Made by a program: the position numbers and the translations under genes. 64,000 nucleotides of DNA. Source: CANJXF01 sp043775015. GTDB lineage: Bacteria; Verrucomicrobiota; Verrucomicrobiia; Limisphaerales; CANJXF01. The DNA is taken from positions 30,596-94,595 of the forward strand of contig JAYVSV010000094.1 of NCBI GenBank assembly GCA_043775015.1. The letters are read 5' to 3'. Shown piece after piece: positions 16,252 to 25,705 of this stretch (positions are counted from its first letter, which is position 1; every line of letters begins with the position of its first letter). Under the pieces are notes generated by a model. It saw only the letters and a list, made by a program, of their open reading frames with translations, did no database searches and was not told the DNA's origin.

Positions 16252-16731
16252 TTTTTGGTCTTGGTTGTTGTTAGCTATAGATCATTTCCTAAGTCACCAT
16301 CAGCTATTTCCATTGCGCTTGATGTACGGAAGTCTCTGCGCTTGGCCTTGGAGCTTCTTCAGAATGTTCTTCTAATATTCAGCGCGGTTTGGTTAGAAAT
16401 TGTTCAATTGTTCCAACATTTATAGTTTTCTGCGAGAGTCGTTCTTTTCGTGGCCAAGGCTACTTTGACGCTTCCGCAGAGAATTGAGACTAGCATTCCA
16501 GTCGAATTCATTGGCCGAGTTTCTGCATATTTTCCCAGCGTGGCAAGTTCTGTTTGTGCGGTATCGCTTTCTCTCGTCCGCTGGCGCAAGAACCCTTCTC
16601 ACTCGAGTTAAATAAAACCATTGAAATTCTTCGCTGGCATCGGTTTCTGCGTAGCCCTGCTGTATTGTCGCGACAAATCCACCAACGTCTTTCCGCTTGC
16701 TAATCTCGTCGTAGCCGAATGAAATTCTCGC
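16252..16731. other. 480-base divergent intergenic region, no convincing gene
   Basis: This region must hold promoters for the EF-hand gene (leftward) and the DMFA2-like gene (rightward). Several short open frames occur on the minus strand around 16404-16740, and one stretch near 16620-16730 reads like protein (FGYDEISKRKDVGGFVATIQ). It continues antisense into the downstream gene and matches nothing I recognise. It could be the residue of a decayed gene; I do not call it. Confidence 0.5.
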
Positions 16732-18180
16732 ATGACACGCCATCACTCTCGCCGTTCGTTTGTTCGTGTGACTTCCATCTGCACGGCTGGGGCACTCTCG
16801 CCAATACCCGGAACGCTGTTGGCCATCGAGGAACCGAGACCGCTGTTTGTCGAAGGTTACGCGCAACGGGTTAGCTATGCCCCTGGTGAAGAATTGGCGT
16901 TGCATGTTTCCACGAGTGCGCCGTCGTTCTCCGCTGAAATTACCAGAATCGGAGCGAAGCGGGAAACGGTCTGGACTTCCAAGGAAATAGCGGGACGTGA
17001 ATATCCTGTGCCGGAGGACGCGTCTTCCCACGGATGTCGCTGGCCCGCAGCGGTGAATCTGAAAATCCCAACTGAGTGGCGAAGTGGTTACTATCATGTC
17101 ACCTTGCGCGCGCACGATGGGGGAGGGAAGTTTGCGCAACGCAACTCGCGCACGGCCGAAGGTAGCTGCTTCTTTGTGGTGCGGTCTGCTGAACCCGGTA
17201 AGGCGACAAAGATTCTTCTACAGCTGAGTACACACACCTATAATGCCTACAACAACTGGGGCGGCTTCAGCCTCTATGCCTACAACGGGCGCGGCGGGAA
17301 TCAAGGTCGCCGTGTCTCCTATGAACGTCCTCCCGCGAGTTTGTTCAATATGTGGGAGCAACCGTTCATCGAGTGGGCAGAGCGAAATGAATTAGTCCTG
17401 GACTTTGCGACGAACAGTGACCTTGAGTTTCACCCTGAGTTGTTAAAAGCCTATCGACTCGTCCTCAGCGTTGGCCACGACGAGTATTGGTCCTCTCCGA
17501 TGCGCGATCACCTGGAAAAATTCATTACAGACGGAGGCAATGTGGCTTTTTTCAGCGGCAACACCTGTTGCTGGCAGGTGCGAAGCGAAGAAGAAGGTCG
17601 TGCGCTGACGTGTTGGAAACAAAGTTATCATTGGGACCCGGTTTATGGCGCGCATGGGAGCTATGCCACCTTATCCACACTCTGGAGCCATCATCTGGTG
17701 AAACGACCCGAGAACAAGCTCACCGGTGTAGGATTCTTGTGGGGTGGCTACCACAAAAGCCACGGCCAGCTCATGGACGCCAGCGGTGCCTTCGCGGTAC
17801 ATCGACCGGAACATTGGCTCTTCGCTGGCACGGGGTTAAAGCGCGACGAGTTGTTCGGCGGCAAGGATACCATCGTGGGGTACGAGTGCGACGGCTGCGA
17901 ACTGGAGTGGAAAGATGGACTCCCTTCTCCAACTCATCGGGACGGTACGCCGGATAACTTCGAGGTGCTCGCGACGGCTCCCGCGCAATGGCATCCCGAC
18001 GATTGCCAGTGGTATGACCAGTGGGAGAATGGTCGCAAAGGCCACGCGGTTTTGGGCGTTTACACACGGGGCGGAACGGTCTTCACCTGCGGCAGCACCG
18101 ATTGGGCGCACGGACTGGCCGGGGCTGATCCGATGGTCGAGCGAATCACGCGAAATATTTTAGAGCGATTAAGCAAATGA
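16732..18180 (+). CDS. Exported N,N-dimethylformamidase beta-subunit-like (DMFA2_C) protein
   Basis: 482 residues. The N-terminus RHHSRRSFVRV followed by a hydrophobic stretch ending PGTLLAIEEP looks like a twin-arginine signal, so it is probably exported folded. The body resembles the large-subunit C-terminal domain of N,N-dimethylformamidase: STHTYNAYNNWGGFSLY, SYERPP, a DLEFHPELLKAYRLVLSVGHDEYWS block, and GGNVAFFSGNTCCW. That domain has a glutamine-amidotransferase-like fold, and the HDEYW segment is its hallmark. True substrate unknown; many homologues sit in polysaccharide or sulfatase contexts. Its stop overlaps the ATG of the following PVC heme protein (18177-18180), indicating coupled translation. 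Confidence 0.8.
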   Translation: MTRHHSRRSFVRVTSICTAGALSPIPGTLLAIEEPRPLFVEGYAQRVSYAPGEELALHVSTSAPSFSAEITRIGAKRETVWTSKEIAGREYPVPEDASSHGCRWPAAVNLKIPTEWRSGYYHVTLRAHDGGGKFAQRNSRTAEGSCFFVVRSAEPGKATKILLQLSTHTYNAYNNWGGFSLYAYNGRGGNQGRRVSYERPPASLFNMWEQPFIEWAERNELVLDFATNSDLEFHPELLKAYRLVLSVGHDEYWSSPMRDHLEKFITDGGNVAFFSGNTCCWQVRSEEEGRALTCWKQSYHWDPVYGAHGSYATLSTLWSHHLVKRPENKLTGVGFLWGGYHKSHGQLMDASGAFAVHRPEHWLFAGTGLKRDELFGGKDTIVGYECDGCELEWKDGLPSPTHRDGTPDNFEVLATAPAQWHPDDCQWYDQWENGRKGHAVLGVYTRGGTVFTCGSTDWAHGLAGADPMVERITRNILERLSK

Positions 18181-20918
18181 ACTTTTTCAAAACACTGGTA
18201 GGTATCACGTTGATTGCAGGAGTTTTAGTTGCCGCCGAGCCACTCTCGCCCGGAACGTTCCTGCATGACTTCGATCACGATGGGGTTGAAGATCGGCTCA
18301 TCAGTGGCCTAGATGGGAGCGAAATTCAACATAAGAACACTCGAACCGGTGAGTGGGAGAAAGCAGGTTACACGTTGCCCGACGGGGTAATGCTGTTCGA
18401 CAGGAACGAGCGCGATGCCGGTCTTCGTTTTGTTGACCTGAACGGCGATGGCTTCGATGACATCCTGTTCTCAAATTCGGAACGCTACGCCATTCACCTG
18501 TGGAATAAAAATGTCCGTCTGGATCTAGGCTGGACTAAAGGTTGGTCGCAGTTTGTGCGAGCAGGTGACCGCAAAGGAGCTAAGAACGAACCACCTTCGC
18601 TGGTCGGGGCTGAGGTTCGAGTCGAGGATGGACAGTTGATTGTCACTCACCCAATCACCAGGTCAGGACTCGCATCGGTTGACCACATATCCACGAAGGC
18701 GCTGATCGCATTTGAGATACCGCCGCCGAAGTCACCTAGGGAAGCACTCGCGAGTTTTAAAGTGCGGGCAGGTTTCCAGGTTGAATTGGTCGCGTCAGAA
18801 CCGATGGTGGTTGACCCGGTTGCATTCGATTGGGGCGCGGATGGACGACTCTGGGTCGTAGAGATGCGCGATTATCCGTTGGGCATCGACGGCAAAGGAA
18901 AACCCGGCGGTGTAGTGAAGGTGCTCGAAGATACCGATGGCGATGGTCGTTACGACAAGGCGACGACCTTTCTGGAAGGTATTGGGTTTCCGAGTAGCGT
19001 GATGCCTTGGCGCAAAGGCGCGTTGATTGCCGCAGCACCTGATTTGTTCTACGCAGAAGACACAGATGGTGATGGTCGTGCTGACTTGCGCAAGGTCTTG
19101 TTTACCGGTTTCAACCGAGGCAACCAGCAGCACCGCTTCAACGGTTTTGAATGGGGATTGGACGGCTGGATTTACGTCGCAAATGGTGATAGCGGTGGTC
19201 ACGTAAATTCTCTGGCAACTGGTAAAACAATTTCCATCAGCGGACGCGATCTTCGGTTTCGGCCAGACACCGGCGAGATGGAAACAGTTTCGGCGCAAAC
19301 GCAATTTGGTCGGCGTCGCGATGATTGGGGCAATTGGTTCGGCAACAACAATCCGACCTGGCTCTGGCACGTCACCTTGCCGGAACATTACTTACGCCGA
19401 AATCCCCAACTCGCAGTGAAGAGTGTGCTGCATGTGTTGGCCAATTACGAAAACTCCACCCGCGTGTTTCCAGCCAGCGCTCCTATGCTTCGGCCCAACC
19501 AGCCCTGGTCATTAAATCACGTGACCAGCGCTTGCAGCCCATGTCCGTATCGCGATGATCTTTTCGGATCGGAATTTGCGTCCAGTGTTTTCATGAGTGA
19601 ACCGGTCCATAACACCGTCCACCGGGAAGTGCTTGTTCGCGATGGCGCTGGATTTAAAAGTCACCGGGCAGAAGGCGAAGAACAAAGCGAATTTCTGGCG
19701 AGCACCGACAATTGGTTTCGTCCTGTCACGCTCAAGACCGGACCGGACGGCGCACTCTACATCGCCGATATGTATCGTTTCACCCTTGAACATCCAGAAT
19801 GGATTTCGCCGGAGATGCAATCGCGGCTTGATCTCCGGGCGGGTGAAGACAAAGGACGAATTTATCGTGTCGTGCCGGAGGGAAAAACGCGTCGTCCGAT
19901 TCCAAACTTAACCAAGTTGAATTCCCGCGAACTCGTCGCTGCGATGGATAGTCCAAATGGTTGGCAACGAGACACCGCGCAACGCTTGCTCATCGAACGC
20001 GACGGCTCCTTTCCTACCGTAGAACTAAAAAACTTACTAGGTGTGACCCACGCACCACAGGTTCGGCTACAAGCCCTCGCCACGCTGGGTTTATTGGGCT
20101 CGCTCACAGCTACGACGCTCGTTGCCGTGTTGGCCGACCCGCATCCTGAAGTCCGATGCGAAGCTTTGCGGCAGAGTGAAACAATGGCGGGAAAGGGGGA
20201 CGCCATTTTTTTGGCAGCGGCAGTGCTGGTCTCGGACAGTGAACCTTCCGTTCGTTTGCAAACGGCGTTCACCCTCGGTGCATGGCCGTCGGAAAAAAGC
20301 GAACCGCTCCTGCGAGACCTAGCCACGCACGAGAATGCTGACGAACTTTTGCGCATTGCGGTCATGTCCTCTCTTCGTCCAGAAAGCCATTTGTTCAAAC
20401 AGTTGAATGAGAAAACTCCGCTGCCCAAATCTGCCACGCCGAACATCACTTTGAAACCGTCATCGGCTGACCGTGCCGCTGTCATTGCAAATTACGCCGG
20501 GGTCGAAAAGTTGACCGGAGACTCCGTGCGGGGCCGGCAACAATTTCAAACTCTCTGCGCGACCTGCCATCGACTGCGCAGCGATGGCCATGAGGTTGGT
20601 CCTGACCTTGCGATGGTTGGAACGAAGTCTGTGGACTGGTTGCTCACTGCTATTCTCGATCCGAGTCAAGCGATCGAAGCCCGCTACCGCGCATGGACGA
20701 TTTCGCTGAAATCCGCCGAGGCATTGTCTGGAATTATTTCTGCCGAAACGGCGAATAATATCGTGGTCCGCGTCGCTGGCGGCGTTGACCAGGCGATCTT
20801 GCGCAGCGACATCACCTCAATGGAGCCGCTGAAACTTTCGCTGATGCCGACGGGTTTTGAATCCGCTCTAAAGCCGCAGGACATGGCGGATCTGCTGAGT
20901 TGGTTGCGTGCGCCGTGA
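18177..20918 (+). CDS. PVC-type membrane-bound dehydrogenase/cytochrome c protein (paralogue)
   Basis: 913 residues with a signal peptide (FFKTLVGITLIAGVLVAAEP). Residues ~25-120 contain FG-GAP/VCBS-like repeats with calcium loops (DFDHDGVED, DLNGDGFDD). Then comes the Pirellula/Verrucomicrobium propeller: AGFQVELVASEPMVVDPVAFD, DTDGDGRYD, DTDGDGRAD and IADMYRFTLEHPEW. HEAT-like helices follow, then a C-terminal cytochrome c domain with a single CATCH heme site in QQFQTLCATCHRLR and VGPDLAMVG. It shares its organisation with the 6860-9808 protein but carries the extra N-terminal repeats. Coupled to the DMFA2-like gene by a four-base overlap, so I infer the two exported proteins act on the same substrate. 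Confidence 0.87.
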   Translation: MNFFKTLVGITLIAGVLVAAEPLSPGTFLHDFDHDGVEDRLISGLDGSEIQHKNTRTGEWEKAGYTLPDGVMLFDRNERDAGLRFVDLNGDGFDDILFSNSERYAIHLWNKNVRLDLGWTKGWSQFVRAGDRKGAKNEPPSLVGAEVRVEDGQLIVTHPITRSGLASVDHISTKALIAFEIPPPKSPREALASFKVRAGFQVELVASEPMVVDPVAFDWGADGRLWVVEMRDYPLGIDGKGKPGGVVKVLEDTDGDGRYDKATTFLEGIGFPSSVMPWRKGALIAAAPDLFYAEDTDGDGRADLRKVLFTGFNRGNQQHRFNGFEWGLDGWIYVANGDSGGHVNSLATGKTISISGRDLRFRPDTGEMETVSAQTQFGRRRDDWGNWFGNNNPTWLWHVTLPEHYLRRNPQLAVKSVLHVLANYENSTRVFPASAPMLRPNQPWSLNHVTSACSPCPYRDDLFGSEFASSVFMSEPVHNTVHREVLVRDGAGFKSHRAEGEEQSEFLASTDNWFRPVTLKTGPDGALYIADMYRFTLEHPEWISPEMQSRLDLRAGEDKGRIYRVVPEGKTRRPIPNLTKLNSRELVAAMDSPNGWQRDTAQRLLIERDGSFPTVELKNLLGVTHAPQVRLQALATLGLLGSLTATTLVAVLADPHPEVRCEALRQSETMAGKGDAIFLAAAVLVSDSEPSVRLQTAFTLGAWPSEKSEPLLRDLATHENADELLRIAVMSSLRPESHLFKQLNEKTPLPKSATPNITLKPSSADRAAVIANYAGVEKLTGDSVRGRQQFQTLCATCHRLRSDGHEVGPDLAMVGTKSVDWLLTAILDPSQAIEARYRAWTISLKSAEALSGIISAETANNIVVRVAGGVDQAILRSDITSMEPLKLSLMPTGFESALKPQDMADLLSWLRAP

Positions 20919-21193
20919 ATTTTGACAGCTCGGTTCACGCTATTTTTCATGTTTTCGCGGAGGACGGAACGGATTGAAAATCGTCGCGAGTGAGAATCGG
21001 AGTGTTCGGGAAAATTGTAATTGCGAATATTCAACATCGCTCCGAATTAAGAAGTATTTCACTGAAATTTTTTCCGAAGCGGGCAGGGTGGGAGAAGATT
21101 CCACTTTTATTCACGGCGTTCATCGCTATCTTCCACGCTTTACTCGACTCGCGCCGGAATTGGTTCGATAGGGAAGAAGATTATTTTTAGGAC

Positions 21194-22984
21194 ATGGACG
21201 CAGCACACATTAGAAATTTTAGCATCATCGCTCACATCGATCACGGAAAGACCACGCTTTCAGATCGGCTTTTGCATTCCACTGGGACTATCGCGACGCG
21301 CGACATGGAGGATCAATTGCTCGACTCAATGGATTTGGAACGCGAGCGTGGCATCACGATCAAGGCGCATCCAGTCACGATGCTTTACAAGTCGAAGAAT
21401 GGCGAAATTTACGAACTCAATCTGATCGACACGCCGGGACACGTCGATTTTTCGTATGAAGTTTCGCGAAGTCTGGCCGCGTGCGAAGGCGCGTTGCTGA
21501 TCATCGACGCGGCGCAAGGTGTCGAAGCGCAAACCGTCGCGAATGTTCATCTCGCGATGAAACAAAATCTCGCGATCATTCCGGTGATTAACAAAATCGA
21601 TTTGCCCCATGCAGATGTTGCATTGGCGAAAATGCAGCTTGAAGATATTTTAGCGATCCCGGCTGATACGGCAATTTTGGCGAGCGCAAAGCAGGGGATC
21701 GGCATCGAAGACATTTTAGAAGCAATTGTCGCACGAGTTCCCGCGCCGAAACCGACGGGCGAGGCGTCTTTGCAGGCGCTGGGCTTTGATTCTTATTTTG
21801 ACACTTACAAAGGCGTCGTGACGCACGTTCGCGTTTTCAATGGAGAATTGAAGGCGGGAATGCAGGTGAAACTTTTGCACTCGGGAAAAACGGTGGAAGT
21901 AAAAGAAGTCGGCAGTTTCAATCCAAAACCTTACGTCCGCGAGAGATTGGAGGTTGGTGAGACCGGCTATTTCACCGCGAATATCAAAAGCCCGAAGGAA
22001 GTGAAGATGGGCGACACCATTACCGACGCGCGCAATCCGTCGTCGGTTTTGCCGGGCTTCAAAGAAATTCATCCGATGGTGTTCAGCGGAATTTATCCGA
22101 TCAACACGGCGGATTACGAGCATCTCAAAGCCAACTTGGGAAAACTGCAATTGAACGATTCCGCGTTTGTTTTTCAGAGCGAAAGTTCTGTTGCGCTGGG
22201 ATTTGGTTTTCGCTGCGGATTTCTTGGATTGTTGCATCTGGAAATTGTTCAGGAACGTTTGCGGCGCGAATACGGCATGGACATCATCGCGACGTATCCG
22301 AGCGTGGTTTATCGCGTCACGATGACCGATGGAATCGTCAAAGAAATTGATAACCCAGCGTTTTTGCCAGAGCAGAATTTTATTTCTAAAATCGAAGAGC
22401 CGATGGTGAAGGCATTCGTTATTTGTCCAAACGAATATATTGGCGACATGATGTCTTTGATTTCAGAAAAACGCGGTGCGGTTGATCACACGGAAACCTT
22501 GGATTCTCGGCGCGTGATGTTGACGAGCTTGCTTCCGCTTGGCGAAATCCTGATTGATTTTCATGATCGCATCAAAAGTATCACGCGCGGCTTTGGCTCG
22601 ATGGATTACGAGTATGCCGATTATCGCGAGTCGGAAATGGTGAAATTGGAAATGCTCGTCAACGCCGAGCCGGTGGACGCTTTCTCGTGTATCGTGCATC
22701 GCGACAAAGCAGAGGCGAGGGGACGTGCGTTGGCGGCGAAGTTGAAAGAAGTGATTCCGACGCAGCAATATCAAGTCGCGATTCAAGCGGCGATTGGCGG
22801 AAAATTTATCGCTCGCGAAACCGTCAGTGCGATGCGAAAAGATGTGACCGCGAAATGTTACGGCGGCGATATTTCGCGCAAACGAAAGTTGTTGGAAAAA
22901 CAAAAAGAAGGAAAAAAACGGATGAAAGCGTTTGGCACCGTCAACATTCCGCAAGAAGCATTCATTGAAGTTTTGAAAGCATAA
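21194..22984 (+). CDS. lepA: Elongation factor 4 (LepA), ribosome-associated GTPase
   Basis: 596 residues, the normal length. GTPase motifs are all present: AHIDHGKTTLSDRLL (G1), RERGITIKAHP (G2), DTPGHVDF (G3), NKIDLPHAD (G4) and ASAKQGIGI (G5). The LepA-specific C-terminal domain is seen in PTQQYQVAIQAAIGGKFIARE and DVTAKCYGGDISRKRKLLEKQKEGKKRMK. LepA binds ribosomes and affects elongation and small-subunit assembly. Three bases separate it from lepB, so the two form the classic lepAB operon. The preceding 275 bases (20919-21193) contain no clear gene and should hold the promoter. Confidence 0.97.
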   Translation: MDAAHIRNFSIIAHIDHGKTTLSDRLLHSTGTIATRDMEDQLLDSMDLERERGITIKAHPVTMLYKSKNGEIYELNLIDTPGHVDFSYEVSRSLAACEGALLIIDAAQGVEAQTVANVHLAMKQNLAIIPVINKIDLPHADVALAKMQLEDILAIPADTAILASAKQGIGIEDILEAIVARVPAPKPTGEASLQALGFDSYFDTYKGVVTHVRVFNGELKAGMQVKLLHSGKTVEVKEVGSFNPKPYVRERLEVGETGYFTANIKSPKEVKMGDTITDARNPSSVLPGFKEIHPMVFSGIYPINTADYEHLKANLGKLQLNDSAFVFQSESSVALGFGFRCGFLGLLHLEIVQERLRREYGMDIIATYPSVVYRVTMTDGIVKEIDNPAFLPEQNFISKIEEPMVKAFVICPNEYIGDMMSLISEKRGAVDHTETLDSRRVMLTSLLPLGEILIDFHDRIKSITRGFGSMDYEYADYRESEMVKLEMLVNAEPVDAFSCIVHRDKAEARGRALAAKLKEVIPTQQYQVAIQAAIGGKFIARETVSAMRKDVTAKCYGGDISRKRKLLEKQKEGKKRMKAFGTVNIPQEAFIEVLKA

Positions 22985-22987
22985 ATT

Positions 22988-24196
22988 ATGAAATTGCGTT
23001 GGTTTCTTTCAGGGACGGTTCGTGAAGCAACAGAGATGTGCAAGCACGTCAGCAAGCTCGCCAGTTCACAGCGCGACTTGCTTTCGCCACAAGCTTTTGA
23101 CGCGGTGGATTCCGCCCAAAAAGCAACGCAAAAAGCGATCGACGATCATGACAAAAACGAGACGTTGCGCAAGCGTATGGCGGAATTAGAGGTCGCGGCA
23201 AACAAATGGCTGAAACCGTATCCGTATTCCGAGTGGCGTGAAAATGTCGAAGTGTTTTTGGTCGCGATCGCGGTGGCGATGGCCATCCGGACGTTTTTTC
23301 TCCAGCCTTTCAAAATTCCAACCGGCTCGATGCAGCCGACTCTGTATGGAGTCGAGTATGAGCCTGCCGAAGTAATCCCCAATCAGCTGGGCAGGATCTG
23401 GGACGCGGTCGTTCACGGCACCTTTTATCACTATTTCCAAGCGGACGAAGATGGAGAATTGGTCCGTTTGGACAAGCCAGAACACGTTCTGCGTTTCATT
23501 AACAAGCAGACACTTTGGGTCAAGTACAACGGTCAAGATCAACTGAAGTCTCACCCTATTTGGTTCACACCCGATGAAGATCCGGATCAGCAGGCCAAAT
23601 ACCAACGCAGCGCTGGTCTGATACCAGGTCGCACGTTTAAAAAAGGCGAATACGTGTTCAAGACCAAGGAGATTGTCGGCGACCATCTTTTTGTGGATCG
23701 CGTGACCTACAATTTTCGAGCGGCCGAACGTGGCGAAATCATCGTCTTCAAAACCAAAGGAATCATGCACGAAGGCATGCGTCAGGACCAATTTTACATC
23801 AAGCGACTGGTTGCCTTGGGTGGCGAAAAAGTCAGCATTGGCAACGACCAACATTTGCGCATCAACGGAGTCCGCCTGGACGCCGCAACGCCGCGATTTG
23901 AAAACGTTTACACATTCGACCCGGTTCCGCAGAACAATCACTACTTTGGCCATGTCAACGAAGTGATTGGCCGATCGGTGGGTCGATACGGTCTAGCTGA
24001 GTATTTTCCAAACGAGCAAGCGATCTACGAAGTTCCGTCCAGACGCTACATGGTGATGGGCGACAACACGCTCAATAGTTTTGATTCACGCGGTTGGGGA
24101 GATTTCCCGCGCGAGAATGTGATCGGAAAATCGTTTTTCGTCTATTGGCCCATCGCCAACCACAAGGAAAGCCGCTTTGGCTGGGGCCAACGATAA
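22988..24196 (+). CDS. lepB: Signal peptidase I
   Basis: 402 residues, longer than the ~325-residue E. coli enzyme. An N-terminal cytoplasmic helical region (~95 residues) precedes one membrane segment (VEVFLVAIAVAMAIRTFFLQPF). The catalytic serine is in IPTGSMQPTLYG and the catalytic lysine in FYIKRLVALGGEKV; the last conserved box is MVMGDNTLNSFDSRGWG. The extra length comes mainly from the N-terminal part and from an insert after the serine box (residues ~130-235). It cleaves signal peptides of exported proteins on the outer face of the membrane; the many signal peptides in this window are its likely substrates. Co-transcribed with lepA. Confidence 0.95.
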   Translation: MKLRWFLSGTVREATEMCKHVSKLASSQRDLLSPQAFDAVDSAQKATQKAIDDHDKNETLRKRMAELEVAANKWLKPYPYSEWRENVEVFLVAIAVAMAIRTFFLQPFKIPTGSMQPTLYGVEYEPAEVIPNQLGRIWDAVVHGTFYHYFQADEDGELVRLDKPEHVLRFINKQTLWVKYNGQDQLKSHPIWFTPDEDPDQQAKYQRSAGLIPGRTFKKGEYVFKTKEIVGDHLFVDRVTYNFRAAERGEIIVFKTKGIMHEGMRQDQFYIKRLVALGGEKVSIGNDQHLRINGVRLDAATPRFENVYTFDPVPQNNHYFGHVNEVIGRSVGRYGLAEYFPNEQAIYEVPSRRYMVMGDNTLNSFDSRGWGDFPRENVIGKSFFVYWPIANHKESRFGWGQR

Positions 24197-24318
24197 TCGG
24201 TCAGCAATACAGTATTCGCACAATGTTTGTTATGCTTAATACAAGCTGGACGAATTTATAGCTTTGCAGGTGTGTTAAGAAGGTGTTCGGGGTTGCGCTC
24301 AACACATTCTTAAATGAA

Positions 24319-25626
24319 TTATACTTCTTCCAGCGCCTTTGACGCATCGCCGAACTTCGGTAGGCGCACGTTCATCTTGTCCATCATCGAGAGGTAAAGC
24401 CGGCATATCTGGCGTTCAGACTTCTCCTTGTAGTCGAGCACGCGACCACCTTTGAGACGACCACCCGCGCCGCCGAGCATCACGACTGGCAGGTTGCTGG
24501 CGTCGTGGTTGCCGTTCAACATCGACGAGCAATACATCAGCATCGTGTTGTCGAGTAGCGTGCGCGGGCCTTCCTGGATGCCGTCAAGCTTGCGCGCGAT
24601 GTAGGCAACCTGTTCGAGGAAAAATTGATTCACCTTGAGCCAGTCCGCCGTGTCGCTGTGCGAGAGCAAATGGTGAATCATGTAGTCCACGCCCAGGTTG
24701 GGGAAGCGCAGCGAACTGTGGTCGTTGTTCAGCTTGAGCGTGGTGATGCGCGTTGTGTCGGTTTGGAACCCGAGCACGAGGATGTCGCACATCAACCGCA
24801 TGTGCTCGGCGATGTCCTGCGGGATGCCGTCGGCGGGACGCGGAATGTTCGGCGCGGAGAGCGTCGGCCGCCAGCCCTGCAACTCGCCCTTCTTGCCGGC
24901 GTTCTCGATGCGCTGCTCCACGTCGCGCACGGAGTCGAGATACTCGTCGAGCTTGCGCTGGTCGTTCGCGCTGATGTGGCGGCGCAGGTCCGTTGCGTCG
25001 GAGAGCACGGCGTCGAGCACGCTCTTGTCTCCCCTGCTCACTTCATCCTTGAACAACCGATCGAATGCGAGCGCAGGATAAATCTCCAACGGCGTCGGCG
25101 TGGTTGGCGAGCTCCACGAGATGTGCGAGCTGTAGAGCATCGAGTAGTTCTTGTGGACGGACGGATTCGACTTCTCGCAACCGAGCACGAGGCTAGGTAC
25201 CTTGGTCGAACGACCGTAAGTCTGCGCCAGCAACTGGTCGATGCTCGTGCCGGAACGAATCTCGCCGCCGGACGCCAGCGGCGCGCCAGAGAGCAGGTTA
25301 CCGGTCTGCGAACTGTGGATGTTTCCCTTGGTCGCCTCATCGTTGTAGAGGCCGCGCACGAACAGCATCTTCTCGCGAAAGTCCGTGAGCGGCGCGAGCA
25401 CCTTGCCGAGTTCCATCTGCTTGCCCTCGCCTTTGGCCCACCACTCTTTCGAGTGAAAGCCGTTGCCGGAAAACAACACGGCCAAGCGCACGGGCGCTTC
25501 ACTGGCGGGTTTGACCCCGGCAGGCGGCGTGTCGCCCCAGACGGTGAGCGATTCCATCCACGGCAGCGCCATGGTGACGCCGACGCCACGAAGAAACGTG
25601 CGACGGGAGAATTGGTGTGTGGTCAT
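24319..25626 (-). CDS. DUF1552 protein with twin-arginine signal
   Basis: About 435 residues from the second ATG (25626), which directly precedes the Tat motif SRRTFLRGVG and a short hydrophobic stretch; the upstream ATG at 25644 adds six residues. Domain DUF1552: VRLAVLFSGNGFHSKEWW, FVRGLYNDEATKGNIHSSQ, GTSIDQLLAQ, LNNDHSSLRFPNLG and YCSSMLNGNHDASNLPVV. DUF1552 belongs to the alkaline-phosphatase-like DUF1501/1552 group, exported as folded proteins in Planctomycetes and Verrucomicrobia. It is encoded just downstream of the giant DUF1592 cytochrome; this pairing recurs in these phyla and suggests a periplasmic complex of unknown substrate. Confidence 0.85.
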   Translation of the reverse strand: MTTHQFSRRTFLRGVGVTMALPWMESLTVWGDTPPAGVKPASEAPVRLAVLFSGNGFHSKEWWAKGEGKQMELGKVLAPLTDFREKMLFVRGLYNDEATKGNIHSSQTGNLLSGAPLASGGEIRSGTSIDQLLAQTYGRSTKVPSLVLGCEKSNPSVHKNYSMLYSSHISWSSPTTPTPLEIYPALAFDRLFKDEVSRGDKSVLDAVLSDATDLRRHISANDQRKLDEYLDSVRDVEQRIENAGKKGELQGWRPTLSAPNIPRPADGIPQDIAEHMRLMCDILVLGFQTDTTRITTLKLNNDHSSLRFPNLGVDYMIHHLLSHSDTADWLKVNQFFLEQVAYIARKLDGIQEGPRTLLDNTMLMYCSSMLNGNHDASNLPVVMLGGAGGRLKGGRVLDYKEKSERQICRLYLSMMDKMNVRLPKFGDASKALEEV

Positions 25627-25705
25627 AGGTTTAGTATTTAACATAATTTCACGACATGCGAAACGGAGAAATTTTGGTGACGTGGAGTCCAGTTCTCATG
25701 CTTGT

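Noticed and set aside
16420..17139. 239-codon minus-strand open frame overlapping the DMFA2-like gene start
   Set aside because: Most of it is antisense to a well-supported gene; the rest resembles no known family.
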